Shown in pieces: positions 61,938 to 64,000 of a DNA stretch of 64,000 nucleotides (its first letter is position 1; the number at the start of each line of letters is the position of its first letter). The translations under genes and the position numbers were made by a program. This DNA is from G963665405 sp963665405 (GTDB lineage Bacteria > Chloroflexota > Dehalococcoidia > Lucifugimonadales > G963665405), in NCBI GenBank assembly GCA_963665405.2, contig OY762261.2:1302001-1366000 (forward strand). The letters run 5' to 3'. Under the pieces are notes generated by a model. That model was not told the origin of the DNA, ran no database searches, and saw only the letters and a list, made by a program, of their open reading frames with translations.

Positions 61938-64000
61938 TCACGGGTTGTGGGAAACGGCCTCTGCCGCCGCCCGGTCCTGTCCCGCCAGGATCTCGCCGAG
62001 CACCAGCCGGGCGACGGCCTTGTCCAGCGGCTGGTTGTTGTTGCCGCACTTGGGCGACTGGATGCAGCTTGGACAGCCGGAGAGACATGGACAGGCCGAG
62101 ATCACCTCCAGCGTCGCCCGCCAGAGCTCGTCGATCACGTCGTAGCCTCGCTCGGCGATGCCGACCCCGCCTGGGTGGCCGTCGTGGATGAAGACCTGCG
62201 GCCTCCCCGTGTCGGGGTGCAGCGGGGTCGAGATGCCTCCGATGTCGTTGCGGTCGCACAGCGCGAAGATCGGCAGGACGCCGATGGCGGCGTGCTCCGT
62301 TGCATGGAGGCCACCGGCCAAGTCCGCTCCGTCGTCCCGGATTCGGCCCAGGGTGTCGGGCGGGACGTCGAACCACAGGGAGACGGTGTTGAAGCTGCGT
62401 GGGGGCAGGCTCACGTACTCGTCCCCCAGCGGCTCGCTGGTGAAGTGGGCCCGTTTCGTGAAGCCCACCACTGTCGTGGTCACTGCCACCTCTCCCAGGT
62501 AGGCCATCGTTCCCGCCACGCGCTTCTGTTTGAATGTCCTGAGGACCCTCGTCTCCGTGTAGTCTCGGACCTCAGTGTAGTAAGGAACGTCCGTCTTCGC
62601 GGCGTAGGCCGTCTTGGACTCCAGGTCGAGCCGACTGATCAGGAACGGCTGCCCCTGATGGAGGTAGACCGCTCCTGGATGAAGCTGCAGGAAGGCCGAG
62701 TCCTCGTCGACCGTCTCCAGGACCACGCCGCTGTCCTCCTCCACCAGGGTGTAGGACGTCGCCGAGGTCGATCGGATGTTCACGTCCTGCGCCGGATAGG
62801 TTACCTGTGGGTCGAGATGCCAACGCCCGGCGCGCGAGTGCAGGAACCCTTCCTCCTCCAGCTCATCCGCCTCGATCGATATGTCCGTGTCGAACAGGTC
62901 GGCATCGTCCGGGTCGAGAGGCGACTCGTAGGCGGCGCAGAGCAGCTGCGGCTTGAGCACGTACGGGTTCGTCGGCGATATCCGCGCGCTCTCGTGGGGC
63001 TTGCCGAAGAACGCCTCGGGGTGGAGCATCAGGTACTGGTCCAGCGGGTTGTCCAGCGCGAGAAGCATGGTCAGCGCCCTCTGGCCTCTTCTGCCGCTGC
63101 GCCCCGCCTGCTGCCACGAGCTGGCGATGCTTCCCGGGTATCCGGTGAGTACGGTCGCCTCAAGGTCCCCGATGTCGATCCCAAGCTCCATCGCGTTGGT
63201 CGTCGACAGGCCCAGGAGCCGCCCGTCCGCCAGGTCTCGCTCGATCCGGCGGCGGTCCTCGGGCAGGTAGCTAGCCCGATACGGCGAGATCCTGTCCGCA
63301 GCGGTCGGGTCGGACTCCATGAGCTTGTCGCGGGTGTAAACGTAGAGCAGCTCGGCCGCCCGACGGCTTCGGACGAAGGCCAGCGTACGGACACGACGGC
63401 GGATCAGCTCGGCGAATATGGCCGAAGCCTCGCTGTTGGTGCTGCGGCGGCTGCCGTTGGCCAGGTCGATCATCGGCGGGTTCCAGAACACGAAATCCTT
63501 GCCGCCGAAAGGGGAGCCGTCGTCCTGGATCACCGTGAACGGTAGACCGGTCAACGACTCGGCGTGCTCCCCAGGATTGGCCGTCGTCGCCGAACACAGG
63601 ATGAACTGGGGCTCGTTGCCGAACCGCCTACACAGCCTGCGCAGGCGTCTGATGACGTTGGCGACGTGCGACCCGAATACGCCTCGGTAGATGTGCGCCT
63701 CGTCGATCACCACGTAACGCAGCCCGCGCAGGACGTGATACCAGGTCCTGTGGTTTGGCAGGATTCCGACGTGCAGCATGTCCGGATTAGTCAGGACCAG
63801 CCGTGAGCTGCGTCGCACATCGGCTCTGTCCTCGGACGGCGTGTCTCCGTCGAAAACGCCGAAGCGAAGCCGCGCCGACTCGGGGATGAGCTTTTCGAAG
63901 CTCCTGGCCTGGTCTCGCGCCAGCGCCTTTGCCGGGAACAGGTACATGGCGTAGGCGGCCCGGTCCTCGAGCAGCGCCTCCAGGACCGGGAGGTGGTAGC
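61938..64000 (-). CDS. DEAD/DEAH-box helicase with DUF1998-type zinc domain, MrfA/YprA-like (partial, N-terminus outside window)
   Basis: About 687 C-terminal residues; the frame is open to the window edge. Motif II is VIDEAHIYRG, motif III SATTANP, and the second RecA-like domain carries TNAMELGIDIGDLEATVLTGYPG (in parts) and QQAGRSGRRGQ. The C-terminal domain ends in a four-cysteine cluster (CPCLSGCPSCIQSPKCGNNN) as in MrfA/YprA helicases, which act in DNA repair in Bacillus. It is the only large gene to the right of the accessory stretch. Whether an MrfB-like exonuclease gene lies beyond the window is not known. Confidence 0.9.
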   Translation of the reverse strand, partial: YHLPVLEALLEDRAAYAMYLFPAKALARDQARSFEKLIPESARLRFGVFDGDTPSEDRADVRRSSRLVLTNPDMLHVGILPNHRTWYHVLRGLRYVVIDEAHIYRGVFGSHVANVIRRLRRLCRRFGNEPQFILCSATTANPGEHAESLTGLPFTVIQDDGSPFGGKDFVFWNPPMIDLANGSRRSTNSEASAIFAELIRRRVRTLAFVRSRRAAELLYVYTRDKLMESDPTAADRISPYRASYLPEDRRRIERDLADGRLLGLSTTNAMELGIDIGDLEATVLTGYPGSIASSWQQAGRSGRRGQRALTMLLALDNPLDQYLMLHPEAFFGKPHESARISPTNPYVLKPQLLCAAYESPLDPDDADLFDTDISIEADELEEEGFLHSRAGRWHLDPQVTYPAQDVNIRSTSATSYTLVEEDSGVVLETVDEDSAFLQLHPGAVYLHQGQPFLISRLDLESKTAYAAKTDVPYYTEVRDYTETRVLRTFKQKRVAGTMAYLGEVAVTTTVVGFTKRAHFTSEPLGDEYVSLPPRSFNTVSLWFDVPPDTLGRIRDDGADLAGGLHATEHAAIGVLPIFALCDRNDIGGISTPLHPDTGRPQVFIHDGHPGGVGIAERGYDVIDELWRATLEVISACPCLSGCPSCIQSPKCGNNNQPLDKAVARLVLGEILAGQDRAAAEAVSHNP

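Overview
This is a GC-rich, densely coded bacterial chromosome segment. Gene content and style suggest Chloroflexota, probably a Dehalococcoidia/SAR202-like lineage. The clues are many TTG and GTG starts with strong Shine-Dalgarno (SD) sequences, lipoproteins with Val-Glu-Lys-rich linkers, LLM-class oxidoreductases, CaiB-type CoA transferases, CRTAC1-like lipoproteins, and actinobacterial-like sulfur and inositol-lipid genes. This placement is an inference from gene content; there is no rRNA gene in the window.

Layout. 1-4640: the tail of an amidohydrolase, then a minus-strand sulfur operon (ThiF-like activating enzyme, mycobacterial-type CysM, thiosulfate sulfurtransferase, MBL-rhodanese fusion) behind a long structured leader. 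5136-12928: prs (disrupted by a frameshift and a tandem duplication), secA, a hypothetical gene and valS. 13451-17670: an SDR, coaBC, coaX and glutamate dehydrogenase. 18042-21059: sulfate assimilation (cysH, sat-cysC fusion) behind a promoter, a poly-cysteine leader peptide and an intrinsic terminator. 21108-24902: a 1264-residue sensor kinase fused to its own LuxR-type response regulator. 25009-33141: a VOC protein, a penicillin-acylase-like hydrolase, prfB with its programmed frameshift, and a peptide-type ABC transporter (binding protein plus two permeases, no ATPase). 33177-38615: a minus-strand cluster of inositol-phosphate synthase, PimA-like glycosyltransferase, phosphatidylinositol-phosphate-synthase-like enzyme, disulfide oxidoreductase and an exported metallopeptidase. 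38849-44587: CoA transferase, hypothetical gene, hydroxyacid dehydrogenase, glmU and a CNNM/CorC-type protein. 44631-57844: an envelope-rich region with two collagen-like lipoproteins, two tRNA-Arg genes, an ASPIC/UnbV lipoprotein, an LLM oxidoreductase, an acetamidase, a second substrate-binding lipoprotein, four tandem pentapeptide-repeat lipoproteins (two frameshifted) and a second one-piece kinase/regulator. 58209-64000: an SDR, a gene-poor accessory stretch carrying a small caspase-like peptidase cassette, tRNA-Pro, and the C-terminal part of an MrfA/YprA-type helicase.

Themes. Sulfur metabolism appears twice and is regulated in at least one place: sulfate to APS/PAPS to sulfite (sat-cysC, cysH), and carrier-protein-style cysteine synthesis (ThiF-like, CysM, rhodaneses). 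The cysH leader encodes five Cys codons within seven, followed by mutually exclusive RNA hairpins, the design expected of a cysteine attenuator. The other candidate new system is at 59989-61237. A 216-residue clan-CD (caspase/CHAT/gingipain-like) peptidase is translationally coupled to a 94-residue helical protein, with a paralogue of that small protein convergent to it.

Caution. Four exact or near-exact short tandem duplications (periods about 117-123, 22, 32 and 55 bp) occur in this window. Three of them lie in genes that also contain frameshifts. They may be real recent slippage events or assembly artefacts, and the affected genes (prs and two pentapeptide lipoproteins) should be read with that in mind.
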